A DNA stretch of 38,811 bases, taken from the NCBI GenBank assembly GCA_024763245.1, contig JANTFW010000011.1, forward strand, positions 1-38,811. The letters run 5' to 3'. The stretch comes from Flavobacteriaceae bacterium (lineage in GTDB: Bacteria; Bacteroidota; Bacteroidia; Flavobacteriales; Flavobacteriaceae). The translations under genes and the position numbers were made by a program. The notes below the pieces were generated by a model. It ran no database searches, was not told the DNA's origin, and worked only from the letters and a program-made list of their open reading frames with translations. This document shows, piece after piece, positions 1 through 8,390 of this stretch (position 1 is its first letter; the number at the start of each line of letters is the position of its first letter).

Positions 1-1502
1 ATCGCATATTGTAGCGGGTCTTGAGCCCCTAATAAGGTGGCGTTTTGGTTGCTTAAATTAAATTCTTCAATACCATCGGTGTCGGTACCTATAAGGTTGC
101 TGTCGCAGGTTTCCATGTCTGGTAAGGGATTGGCGGTGGGTGGTGCAAAAACTTGTATTTCAAAAGTACCATTAACCGAACAATTGGAACTAAAAGCATT
201 CGTTATTTCAACCCAAACGGTCTGAGGGGTATATGCCGTTGTATTAGTGATTGGATTTGTAATGGGAATATTATTATCAAAGTCGTCTTGACTGGCATAA
301 TAGGATACATCAAAAGTATTAGGGTCTTGTCCGTTTAATACTATCGTATCAAATAAAGATAAATCAAAACTGGCAAAACCATCAGCATCAGCATCACAAG
401 CTAGAAAGGGAACAATAGGATCATTAATGGTAGGTTGTTGTGCAAATTCAATATCAATATCATCAGTAGCGGTACAGCCGGCAGCAATAGAAACTTCCAC
501 AACATAATTCCCATTACCTAAACCTCCATTGGACATAGACTCTGCTAAATACGTTTGACTTGTAGCTCCGGCAATAGGATTACCATTATACAACCATTGA
601 TAAGTTGCACCATCAAAAACACCAGCATCAAGAAGAATGTCTCCGTTACACACTGCTGAATTAGTAGCTTCTATCCTAGGTTGTCCTAGATCTAACCCCA
701 AATTAAAACTACCTGCTTCGAGAAAAATAGCAGAATCCCAAATGGCATCCCCTTGGTCTGCAATTACTAATTTAATATGGTACAATTGGTTAGGAATTAC
801 GGTTGCACTAGCCGTGAGTGCCACTGTTCTTCCCCCATAATTTGTGTCACCTATGTCATAACCATCAAAATAAGTAATATTTCTTCCACAACCACTCGAA
901 GCATTGATATTAGTTACATTTACCGGAGTTCCATCAGGTAATACCGCTAAATTGGTATAAGTAGACGTTCCATCTTGTCGTAATAGAAACGCAAAACCAT
1001 CAGCATATGAACATTCTGTATTCCCGTCATATTCTTCTGAGGCTAGCAAATACCGAAAACTGATAAAATTTGAGCTCGGTGTAAAATCAAACTCTATATA
1101 GGATGCATCGAATGTATTGGTAATAGCCAATGCTGTATTTAAGTCAGTATCGCCGCCACCGCCTAAGTTAGAAGAGACCAGACTTGCAGAAGCCGTATTC
1201 GCCCCTGGATATGCACGTCCTGTACTAATAACTACTCCTTCAGAAAAAGGAAAAGTACTATTTGGGTTAGTTGTAAAATACCCATAGTTTTTAGTTTGTG
1301 TATCTGTAGGGTCCCCATATACCTGAGAATTAAAATTATTGACATTAGCACAAGCTCCGGAAATAAGAATATTTTCGATTAAATAATCCAATGTTTCAGA
1401 AGATTCCGCTATGCCTGTTTGGTTGATATTAATCATTTCTTGCGAAAAAGAAAAGCTTGTTAACAACAGCAACAACAGCGTAAATGATATTTTTTGGATC
1501 AT
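1..1502 (-). CDS. Choice-of-anchor-L domain surface protein, N-terminal part (3' end outside window)
   Basis: An open frame runs from an ATG at 1502 leftwards through position 1 without a stop, giving about 500 codons of a longer protein. It begins with a clear signal peptide (MIQKISF, a run of leucines, then SFSFSQ). Residues of about 25-240 resemble the choice-of-anchor-L domain of Bacteroidota: a GVVISTGRA segment, a GGGGDTDL segment, and LASEEYDGN followed by a DGFAFLLR-like strand. The rest looks like Ig/PKD-like beta-sandwich units with an SVNGTFEIQVF-type strand. In the family such proteins are secreted by the T9SS and end in a type B sorting domain. That end is not in the window, so the sorting signal is inference. 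Likely role: cell-surface adhesin or filament component. The gene diverges from menG. Several short frames on the opposite strand here are shadows. Confidence 0.8.
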   Translation of the reverse strand, partial: MIQKISFTLLLLLLTSFSFSQEMININQTGIAESSETLDYLIENILISGACANVNNFNSQVYGDPTDTQTKNYGYFTTNPNSTFPFSEGVVISTGRAYPGANTASASLVSSNLGGGGDTDLNTALAITNTFDASYIEFDFTPSSNFISFRYLLASEEYDGNTECSYADGFAFLLRQDGTSTYTNLAVLPDGTPVNVTNINASSGCGRNITYFDGYDIGDTNYGGRTVALTASATVIPNQLYHIKLVIADQGDAIWDSAIFLEAGSFNLGLDLGQPRIEATNSAVCNGDILLDAGVFDGATYQWLYNGNPIAGATSQTYLAESMSNGGLGNGNYVVEVSIAAGCTATDDIDIEFAQQPTINDPIVPFLACDADADGFASFDLSLFDTIVLNGQDPNTFDVSYYASQDDFDNNIPITNPITNTTAYTPQTVWVEITNAFSSNCSVNGTFEIQVFAPPTANPLPDMETCDSNLIGTDTDGIEEFNLSNQNATLLGAQDPLQYA

Positions 1503-1525
1503 ATTTGTTTAATTTACAAGGTGCA

Positions 1526-1533
1526 CAAATATA
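1526..1533 (-). promoter_or_regulatory. -7 promoter box for the choice-of-anchor-L gene
   Basis: On the minus strand this reads TATATTTG, a full match to the Bacteroidota TAxxTTTG element. It lies 24 bases before the ATG at 1502. No clear TTG is visible at the -33 position. Confidence 0.55.
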
Positions 1534-1583
1534 CATTTATTATTTTAGCGAACGAAGCTACAGCATGAAATACAAAAAAGCCC

Positions 1584-1591
1584 TAGCTTTG
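1584..1591 (+). promoter_or_regulatory. -7 promoter box for menG
   Basis: TAGCTTTG fully matches TAxxTTTG and ends 18 bases before the menG start. The implied untranslated leader is only about 10-13 bases. No convincing -33 TTG is seen. Confidence 0.55.
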
Positions 1592-1608
1592 CCCAAATTT
1601 TAGCATCT

Positions 1609-2340
1609 ATGTCCAAAACCGTAAAACCTTATAACGACTCTAATCAAAGTAAAAAAGAACAGGTTACCCATATGTTTGATACTATTTCAAAAGAATACGA
1701 TGGTTTAAACAGAGCTATTACTTTTGGGATAGATGTAACTTGGCGTAAAAGAGTAATCCAAATTATACATGACAAAAAGCCAGACAAAATATTGGACATT
1801 GCTAGCGGTACTGGTGATTTAGCTATAATGGCTGCAAAAAAAACAGCAGCTACTACCATAATTGGAGCCGATATTTCTGAAGGTATGTTAAAAGTGGGTG
1901 AAGAAAAAATAAATAAACTAGGGCTTCAAGACCGTATAAAAATGCAAGTAGCTGATTCTGAAAATTTACCCTTTGAATCGAATTACTTCGATGCAATTAC
2001 CGTAGCCTTCGGGGTACGAAATTTCGAGAATTTAGACAAAGGATTGCAAGAAATTTATCGTGTGCTAAAACCCAATGGAGTATTTGTTGTTCTTGAAACC
2101 TCTGTACCTAGCCTACCCCTTATCAAGCAAGGGTATCTATTTCATTCTAATGTTATTCTTCCTTTTTTCGGTAAACTCTTTTCAAAAGACCCTAAAGCCT
2201 ACTCCTATTTATCAAAATCTGCTAAAAATTTTCCTTACGGAAAGGTTTTCAACAATATATTAGAAAAAAACGGGTTTATAGAGGTAGAGAATAAACCCCA
2301 AACACTAGGAGTTGCTAGTATATATATAGGGAAAAAATAA
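1609..2340 (+). CDS. menG: Demethylmenaquinone methyltransferase (MenG/UbiE)
   Basis: This is the S-adenosylmethionine-dependent C-methyltransferase that converts demethylmenaquinone to menaquinone, the last step of the quinone pathway. The 243 residues match the usual family length. The N-terminal VTHMFDTISKEYDGLNRAIT region, the SAM-binding ILDIASGTGDLA motif (about residues 62-73), the VADSENLPF strand and the VAFGVRNFENLDKGL segment (about 130-144) are all present and characteristic of UbiE/MenG. Flavobacteria use menaquinone only, so MenG is the more precise name. It is followed by porT, a neighbour pair known in Bacteroidota. A TAxxTTTG box lies just upstream. Confidence 0.95.
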   Translation: MSKTVKPYNDSNQSKKEQVTHMFDTISKEYDGLNRAITFGIDVTWRKRVIQIIHDKKPDKILDIASGTGDLAIMAAKKTAATTIIGADISEGMLKVGEEKINKLGLQDRIKMQVADSENLPFESNYFDAITVAFGVRNFENLDKGLQEIYRVLKPNGVFVVLETSVPSLPLIKQGYLFHSNVILPFFGKLFSKDPKAYSYLSKSAKNFPYGKVFNNILEKNGFIEVENKPQTLGVASIYIGKK

Positions 2341-2442
2341 GAATCTATTGAAACTCATACGAGTACGACAAATTATGGTTTATACTTACATTATTTATTG
2401 CGCATTGTGGCAATCACTTGCTAATTCTAAAAAAGAAGTCTG

Positions 2443-3147
2443 ATGTATAGAATAGCTGTTTTATTTACTGTACTATTCCTCTTTATGGGTACGACCACTT
2501 TTGCTCAAAGAGATAAAATAGAATATCTGTCTAATTTTGACAAAAAGGAATTACGCTGGGGGTTTTATTTAGGATTGAACAAAAATAATTATACCATTTC
2601 GTACAAAGCACCGGATGCCTACCCCAATGCTTATGTAGAAACCGAAGCAAAGATTGGTTTTAACCTGGGCCTTATAGGTGATTTACGAATCCATAAAAAC
2701 ATAAGTTTACGACTGGAACCGGGTCTTATAGCTAATACTAAAACACTTTATTTTAAGCATTTAGGCAATGAAATGGATAGTGTGCGAGAGGCCAGTGGCA
2801 CTTTCTTACACATTCCTTTATTGCTTCAATTTAATGCCAATAGATTACGAAATATCCGCCCTTATGTGGTAGGAGGAATTGCGTACGACTATAACTTTGC
2901 CAGTAATTTCAACAACCCGGATGATAACTCTAGTGGTGAGTTTAGAATGCAAAAGAATAATTTTATGTATGAATTGGGTATTGGAATGGATTTCTACTTC
3001 TATTATTTTAAATTTTCACCCTCTATTAGAGGTATTTTTGCTATCAACAACGAATTAAAGTATGATGATGATCCGAATAGCCCTTGGACCACACCTATAG
3101 ACTATTTTGGCACCCGTGGTGTATTTATTCGCTTTACTTTTCAGTGA
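2443..3147 (+). CDS. porT: PorT-family outer-membrane beta-barrel protein (type IX secretion)
   Basis: A 234-residue protein with a cleavable signal peptide (hydrophobic run from about residue 4, ending TTTFAQ). The mature part shows alternating beta strands, with glycine and aromatic residues at strand ends (for example LRWGFYLGLN, FNLGLIGDL, RPYVVGGIAYDY, YELGIGMDFYF). The last residues, GVFIRFTFQ, fit a C-terminal barrel strand. Length, strand pattern and position directly after menG match PorT (SprT in gliding flavobacteria), which is required for T9SS function. The 102-base gap after menG shows no good promoter, so co-transcription is likely. It converges on the methyltransferase gene at 3172. 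Confidence 0.85.
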   Translation: MYRIAVLFTVLFLFMGTTTFAQRDKIEYLSNFDKKELRWGFYLGLNKNNYTISYKAPDAYPNAYVETEAKIGFNLGLIGDLRIHKNISLRLEPGLIANTKTLYFKHLGNEMDSVREASGTFLHIPLLLQFNANRLRNIRPYVVGGIAYDYNFASNFNNPDDNSSGEFRMQKNNFMYELGIGMDFYFYYFKFSPSIRGIFAINNELKYDDDPNSPWTTPIDYFGTRGVFIRFTFQ

Positions 3148-3171
3148 TTGTTCTTTTCTTAAAGAAAAAGT

Positions 3172-3903
3172 TTAAAGTTCTTGGCGTTTAAACTCACTTA
3201 ACAAAATAGCCGTTGCCGTAGCAACATTAAGGCTTTCTGTACGTGAATTTTCACCAAAACCAGGGATTGCTATGCGTTGATCAGCTAAACCTTTTATGGT
3301 ATTACTAATTCCGTTTGCCTCATTACCCATTACAAGTATTGCCGATTTGTCTAAGGTTTGATGATACACATTTTTACCATGCATTTCCGAGATATACACG
3401 GGTTGTGCAGCTTTTTCCAAATACATTTTAATATCAACATATACAACCTGTATCCTTGATAAACTACCCATAGAAGCTTGTACCACTTTTGGATTAAAAC
3501 AATCAACGGTATCTTTAGAACAAATTAGCTGTGATAACCCAAACCAATCACAAAGGCGAATGATGGTTCCTAAATTACCCGGATCTTTAATGCCGTCCAA
3601 CACCAATTGTAATTTTTGTGTATTAAGCAATTCGAATTTGGGGATTCTAAAAATCCCAATAATATCACTTGCCGTTTTAAAACTACTTAATTTTTTTATC
3701 TCTTGATATGTAACTTCTTGTATTAAAGAAGAGCTAATTCCAAGGAGATGCTTATCTGTGGTATAGATTTTATAGCTATCAAAACCCGATTGCACAAATT
3801 CATTTACAGATTTAACACCTTCTACTACAAATAATTGATGTTTATTTCGGTACTTTTTTTGCTGTAAACTCGTTATTAATTTAATCTCATTTTTTGATAC
3901 CAT
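3172..3903 (-). CDS. TrmH-family (SPOUT) RNA 2'-O-methyltransferase
   Basis: A SPOUT-fold RNA ribose methyltransferase of the TrmH/SpoU family, 243 residues from the ATG at 3903. An upstream GTG at 3951 would overlap the divergent tamL start and is unlikely. The N-terminal substrate-binding part starts VSKNEIKLITSLQQKKYR and continues with FVVEGVKSV. The catalytic knot motifs follow: DGIKDPGNLGTIIR (motif 1), VMGNEANGIS (motif 2) and a C-terminal IPG...ESLNVATATAILL (motif 3). The exact target nucleotide cannot be read from the sequence; rRNA is likely. It sits head to head with tamL across 39 bases and tail to tail with porT. Confidence 0.9.
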   Translation of the reverse strand: MVSKNEIKLITSLQQKKYRNKHQLFVVEGVKSVNEFVQSGFDSYKIYTTDKHLLGISSSLIQEVTYQEIKKLSSFKTASDIIGIFRIPKFELLNTQKLQLVLDGIKDPGNLGTIIRLCDWFGLSQLICSKDTVDCFNPKVVQASMGSLSRIQVVYVDIKMYLEKAAQPVYISEMHGKNVYHQTLDKSAILVMGNEANGISNTIKGLADQRIAIPGFGENSRTESLNVATATAILLSEFKRQEL

Positions 3904-3921
3904 ACAAAAGTTATATTTTTG
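3894..3921 (+). promoter_or_regulatory. Promoter of tamL
   Basis: TTG at 3894-3896, a 17-base spacer and TATTTTTG at 3914-3921 match the flavobacterial TTG-N17-23-TAxxTTTG promoter. The tamL GTG follows 22 bases after the box. The promoter overlaps the first codons of the divergent methyltransferase gene. Confidence 0.6.
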
Positions 3922-3942
3922 ACCTTTCTTAATAGGCACTAG

Positions 3943-6447
3943 GTGAAGCACAATATTACAATATTTCTGATTATTTTAGGAACTATAGTTCTCGTTAGTT
4001 CTTGTAGTGCTACAAAATATGTGGATGAAGGAAAACTCTTATTACATCAAAATACTATTGAAATAAATACCCAAAAAAAACATAAAGAAAATGTTAGTCC
4101 GTATATCATTCAAAGACCTAATTCCAAAATACTGGGACAACCGGTTTCTTTGTTCTTCTACGATATGGGAAATAAAAATTATGAAAAAAAATGGGACGAT
4201 AAAATTTTAAAATACAAAGATTCAGCACATTTTTTCACTCAATTATTTTCCTTAAAACAAAGCATTGGGTATGCCAATTTTAGAAAAAATCTAAATAAAT
4301 GGGTTTTTGAAAATGGAGAGGCACCAGTTATTCTTGATGTAAAAAAGACTCGAAAAACAGTACAAAACCTAAAACTATATTATATTTATCAAGGCTATTT
4401 TAAAACAAAAGTAAGCTATACCATAGATACGCTTTCTCACAAAAAAGCAAAAATAACCTATCATATCACAACAAAAAAACCCTATGTAATTGATACGATT
4501 AAATACCGCATTCAGTCTCCGGTACTCGATTCGTTATTCCAACTCAGCAAATCAAAATCCTTTCTTAAAGAAGGGGTTCGTTTTCAGCGAGATAATTTCG
4601 AAAAAGAGGCAACACGGCTAACTACATTTTTTAGAAATTCGGGAGTTTATCATTTCTCTAAATATGCCATTAACTTTAAAGATATAGACTCCTTAAATCC
4701 CAATAATAAAACCAATGTACTACTAGATATTGCTGATCGAGTAATTGATAATGGCGATAGTATCAGTTACTTACCTTATAAAATCGCCTACATTGAAAAA
4801 GTTAAAGTTTACACCGATTATTCTTATTTAAAAAGAGAACAATACGTACAAGACAGCCTTTCCTATGCAGGTGTTGATTTTTATGCATATGATAAACTTG
4901 CCTACAAACCTAAATCATTACGTAAATCTATTTTTATAAATCCCGGAGATCGATTTTCGGATGCCAATACCGAATTGACCAGACAGCATCTAAGAAATTT
5001 GAATAATTTCAAAGTAATCCGTATTAATTACGAAGAGATTGCTAGTAATCGACTGATTGCCCATATACTTCTTACTCCAAAAAAACGATATGGAGCCAAA
5101 CTTGAGTTAGAAGCCACACATTCCAACCAAAAACCTTTGGGTGTTTCCGGTAAAATCTCGTTTAAAAACAACAACACGTTTAGAGGGAATGAAATCTTTC
5201 AAGTAAGTCTGCAAGGTTCCTTTTTAAATAGTGTAGAATTTGAAACCGAGAAAAAGTTTTTTAACGCTTGGGAACTTGGGGTTGACGCCTCTTTTAAAGT
5301 TCCCCAATTTGTATTACCTTTTAACACCGAACACCTGGTTCATAATCGTATGTCCCCTAAAACAGCTTTTACCTTGGGAACAAGTTTACAGAAAAACATT
5401 GGCTTAGATAAACAACGATTCACAGGAATTATCGAGTATAAATGGCAAGCTAATAAAAAGGCAAATCATACTATAGAATTGCTTAATGCCCAGTATATAA
5501 AAAACCTAAATATCAATTCATTTTTTAGTGTCTACTCCTCTGAGTTTCGAAAGTTAGAAAGTATTCAACAAGATTACTTCCCAGCTGAAACACTCACGAT
5601 ATCTAATGCCTTAGACTTTATTGATTTAGCCCTATCTGATACGAGCTTTGAAACGAATCAAGCAGAAGCCTATAAAACCATACAAAATATTGAAAAACGC
5701 TACCGCATAATTACAGAAGACATTCTAGTTCCCGCCATTACCTATCAATTTATTTACAACACACAGAAAAATTATAAGGATACCGATTTTTCATATTACC
5801 GCTTACGATTCGTGTCTTCCGGTTTGCTGAGTTCTCTAATAGCCAAAAAATCAGTCCTTGATGTCCCTAGACAAATTTTAGGCACCAATATCGCACAATA
5901 CTTAAAATTAGATTTAGAATATAGAAGACATTGGAATATGAACACCACAAATACCCTTGCTTTTAGGAGTAGTTTTGGTATTGCCATTCCATATGGAAAC
6001 TCAAACAGTATCCCCTTTAGCCGGAGTTATTTTGCCGGCGGACCCAATGATATTAGAGCTTGGCGCATTTACGAATTAGGCCCCGGAAGCGAGCATAGCG
6101 GATTAGAGTTTAATGTTGGAAATTTAAAACTGCTCAGCAGCTTAGAATATCGATTTAATATTATCAGTAGTTTTAAAGGAGCATTATTTGTAGATGCAGG
6201 CAATATTTGGGATTTATCAAACTCCGATTTAACAGCAGCATCTGCTAAATTTAACAGCATTCAGTCTTTAAAAAATATTGCTGTAGGTACCGGACTGGGA
6301 ATACGCTACGATTTTAGTTTTCTCGTTTTTAGAGCTGACTTAGGCTTTAAAACCTATGAACCTTACCTTACTACCGGATCAAAGTGGTTACAAAATTACA
6401 ATATCAAAAATTCGGTATTAAATATAGGAATTAATTATCCCTTCTAG
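3943..6447 (+). CDS. tamL: TamL-like BamA/TamA-family outer-membrane lipoprotein
   Basis: An 834-residue Omp85-superfamily protein, starting at GTG. The signal peptide ends in a lipobox, LVSS before Cys21, so the mature protein should be lipidated. That separates the Bacteroidota TamL type from the non-lipidated BamA and TamA. The N-terminal half has POTRA-like segments (PYVIDTIKYRI, AYIEKVKVYTDYSY, FINPGDRFSDANTELTRQHLRNLNNFKVI). The C-terminal half is a beta barrel with the conserved loop FAGGPNDIRAW near residues 697-706, in the place of the usual GG..S.RG(Y/F) loop. It ends INYPF with the expected terminal aromatic. The likely role is outer-membrane protein assembly together with a TamB-like partner, which is not in this window. 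Confidence 0.88.
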   Translation: MKHNITIFLIILGTIVLVSSCSATKYVDEGKLLLHQNTIEINTQKKHKENVSPYIIQRPNSKILGQPVSLFFYDMGNKNYEKKWDDKILKYKDSAHFFTQLFSLKQSIGYANFRKNLNKWVFENGEAPVILDVKKTRKTVQNLKLYYIYQGYFKTKVSYTIDTLSHKKAKITYHITTKKPYVIDTIKYRIQSPVLDSLFQLSKSKSFLKEGVRFQRDNFEKEATRLTTFFRNSGVYHFSKYAINFKDIDSLNPNNKTNVLLDIADRVIDNGDSISYLPYKIAYIEKVKVYTDYSYLKREQYVQDSLSYAGVDFYAYDKLAYKPKSLRKSIFINPGDRFSDANTELTRQHLRNLNNFKVIRINYEEIASNRLIAHILLTPKKRYGAKLELEATHSNQKPLGVSGKISFKNNNTFRGNEIFQVSLQGSFLNSVEFETEKKFFNAWELGVDASFKVPQFVLPFNTEHLVHNRMSPKTAFTLGTSLQKNIGLDKQRFTGIIEYKWQANKKANHTIELLNAQYIKNLNINSFFSVYSSEFRKLESIQQDYFPAETLTISNALDFIDLALSDTSFETNQAEAYKTIQNIEKRYRIITEDILVPAITYQFIYNTQKNYKDTDFSYYRLRFVSSGLLSSLIAKKSVLDVPRQILGTNIAQYLKLDLEYRRHWNMNTTNTLAFRSSFGIAIPYGNSNSIPFSRSYFAGGPNDIRAWRIYELGPGSEHSGLEFNVGNLKLLSSLEYRFNIISSFKGALFVDAGNIWDLSNSDLTAASAKFNSIQSLKNIAVGTGLGIRYDFSFLVFRADLGFKTYEPYLTTGSKWLQNYNIKNSVLNIGINYPF

Positions 6448-6466
6448 CCAATTGTATCAAAGAGCA

Positions 6467-6508
6467 ACAAAAGTGACACTCTAATTAAATAGAAACTAAC
6501 ACTTTTGT
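6467..6508. promoter_or_regulatory. 9-base inverted repeat over the promoter of the glycosyltransferase operon
   Basis: ACAAAAGTG (6467-6475) and CACTTTTGT (6500-6508) are exact inverted repeats with a 24-base interval. The right arm contains CACTTTTG (6500-6507), one mismatch from TAxxTTTG, ending 20 bases before the ATG at 6527. This is the same spacing as other promoters in this window. It may be an operator over the promoter, or a weak terminator of tamL. The assignment is inference. Confidence 0.4.
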
Positions 6509-6526
6509 CTTATTAATACAATTAAT

Positions 6527-8386
6527 ATGGCTTATTATTCTGTTTTTGAAAGTAGAAAGCCCTACACACCCAGTAAATTTAACTTATTTCTTGAAGTCCT
6601 ATTTAGAATCACTTCTGTAGTTTTTATTTTCGTAGGACTGGAGTATTTGATTTGGCGTTGGAATCATTCCATAAACTGGGATGCAGTTTGGATATCCTTA
6701 CCCCTTTATTTTGCAGAGATTATGGCTTTTATCGGTTCTATCCTAACCATTCTTAATTATTGGTCACACAAAGATATTCCTATAACTAAACCCATACAAT
6801 TTCTTTCTGAAATGGAGGATACAAGTACTCAAAATGACAGACCTATTCGTATCGATTTATTTATAGCAACCTATAATGAAGAATTAGAATTCGTAGAAGA
6901 TACAGTTAAAGATGCCGTTAAAGTCACCTATCCTTATGACGATGTCATCATTAATACATTTCTACTAGATGATGGACATCGAGATGGAACAGACCCTAAT
7001 AAAGAAAATTTTAAAGCATTAGCAGCAAAGTATAATATAAACTATATTTCCAGAGCTAATAACATAGGCTATAAAGCAGGAAACATGAACAATGCTTTCC
7101 ATAAAACGAATGGGGATATTATTGTAGTTTTAGATGCTGATACTCGTATATTTCCCGAATTTTTGATTCATACAACCGGTTATTTCAGAAATAAAAAACT
7201 GGGATGGGTACAAACACCGCAATGGTTTTATGACATTCCCCAAGGATTACCTCTTAAAGACTATCTAGAAACAAAGTATAACACCTTAGGAAAAATACTA
7301 GGAACAATCATCCCTTTTTCAAAAAAATATATTGTGGGGAAAAATGTATTTGGTACAGATCCTCAACTTTTTTACGATGTAATTCTCAGGAGACGAAATG
7401 CAAGTAATGCTGCTTTTAGTTGTGGTGCCGGTTCCCTCCAACGAAGAAGTGCATTGTCAGCTCTTGCTCTAAGAGAGAAAGAAGAAAAAATTGTCCAAGA
7501 ATTAAAAGAAACTAAAAATAAATCTAAAAATAGTGATAGTGAAGAGATTCGTAAAAAATTAACTCAAGAAATCCCATTACGTCCTTTCGTTCATCATATA
7601 TCTGAAGATATATTTACTTCTATATTATTACATGCTGACCCCAACAAATGGCAATCCTATCAACATCCAAATGTCGAATGTAAAATGTTATCTCCTCAAT
7701 CTTTTGACATATACATACAGCAATTCTCCAGATATGCGGAAGGGACTATTGATATTGCTCTTAGTAAAAAAAATCCCTTATGGATAAAAGGGATGAGTTT
7801 ACGACAAAGACTTTCATACCTTGAGACCATTTGGTCTTATTTGTCTCCTTTTTGGCTTACTATTTTTATCTTTTACCCTATTGTTTTTTTCTTTACACTA
7901 ATTCCACCGCTTAAAGCCTTTAATTTTGACTTTTTTATACGTATAGTTCCTTTTTTATTATTAAACACATTGGTTACCATGTTTGGTAATTGGGGAGTAC
8001 CAACCAAAAGGCCGGAACAATTCTATTTGGCGGGGTTTTGGTATAAATTACAAGCTTTATACAAAGTCATTTTTGGAGGCAATATTAAATTTAATGTAAC
8101 GAGTAAATCTATAAAATACAGTAAATCAAATATCAAACACGTTTGGCCACACATTTTGGTCATTATTCTAAGTATTTTGGGGATCGCATACAATTCTTAT
8201 TTGGTATATATCAACGCGCATCCTTCTTACTCCGCTTTTTTTGCAAATATTTTCTGGACAGGATTTACCTTTTATCTAATTATCCCCTACGTTAGGGCTG
8301 CTTTTTGGGATAAAACTTTGTTTAATAAAGCATTAGTATTTTACAACAAAAAACAAAAGAACACCAATACTAGTTATAATAAATAG
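6527..8386 (+). CDS. Membrane family-2 glycosyltransferase, cellulose-synthase-like
   Basis: A 619-residue processive beta-glycosyltransferase of the BcsA-like GT2 group. Two N-terminal membrane helices (about 24-45 and 54-78) are followed by a cytoplasmic GT-A domain. Visible motifs are LLDDG (146-150), VLDADTR (201-207, the DxD), TPQWF (230-234), SED at 359-361 in the place of the usual TED catalytic base, and QQFSRY at 398-403 in the place of QxxRW. Several C-terminal membrane helices follow from about residue 435 and could form the polymer channel. A charged Lys/Glu-rich stretch (about 316-346) is inserted before the SED motif. No PilZ domain is seen. The polymer and sugar donor cannot be deduced; UDP-hexose is likely. 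It is the first gene of a three-gene operon. Confidence 0.88.
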   Translation: MAYYSVFESRKPYTPSKFNLFLEVLFRITSVVFIFVGLEYLIWRWNHSINWDAVWISLPLYFAEIMAFIGSILTILNYWSHKDIPITKPIQFLSEMEDTSTQNDRPIRIDLFIATYNEELEFVEDTVKDAVKVTYPYDDVIINTFLLDDGHRDGTDPNKENFKALAAKYNINYISRANNIGYKAGNMNNAFHKTNGDIIVVLDADTRIFPEFLIHTTGYFRNKKLGWVQTPQWFYDIPQGLPLKDYLETKYNTLGKILGTIIPFSKKYIVGKNVFGTDPQLFYDVILRRRNASNAAFSCGAGSLQRRSALSALALREKEEKIVQELKETKNKSKNSDSEEIRKKLTQEIPLRPFVHHISEDIFTSILLHADPNKWQSYQHPNVECKMLSPQSFDIYIQQFSRYAEGTIDIALSKKNPLWIKGMSLRQRLSYLETIWSYLSPFWLTIFIFYPIVFFFTLIPPLKAFNFDFFIRIVPFLLLNTLVTMFGNWGVPTKRPEQFYLAGFWYKLQALYKVIFGGNIKFNVTSKSIKYSKSNIKHVWPHILVIILSILGIAYNSYLVYINAHPSYSAFFANIFWTGFTFYLIIPYVRAAFWDKTLFNKALVFYNKKQKNTNTSYNK

Positions 8387-8390
8387 AATT

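Noticed and set aside
37-840. Short plus-strand frames at the left edge
   Set aside because: They lie antisense to the long choice-of-anchor-L frame, which has a signal peptide and recognisable domain motifs.
2341-2442. A separate promoter for porT
   Set aside because: No TAxxTTTG element at a suitable distance was found in the gap after menG.
3152-3169. A/T palindrome between porT and the methyltransferase gene as a terminator
   Set aside because: Only A-T-rich pairing with almost no GC in the stem and no clear T-run; too weak to call.
3904-3951. Longer GTG start for the RNA methyltransferase
   Set aside because: It would overlap the start of divergent tamL and cover the tamL promoter; the ATG at 3903 begins the recognisable family sequence.
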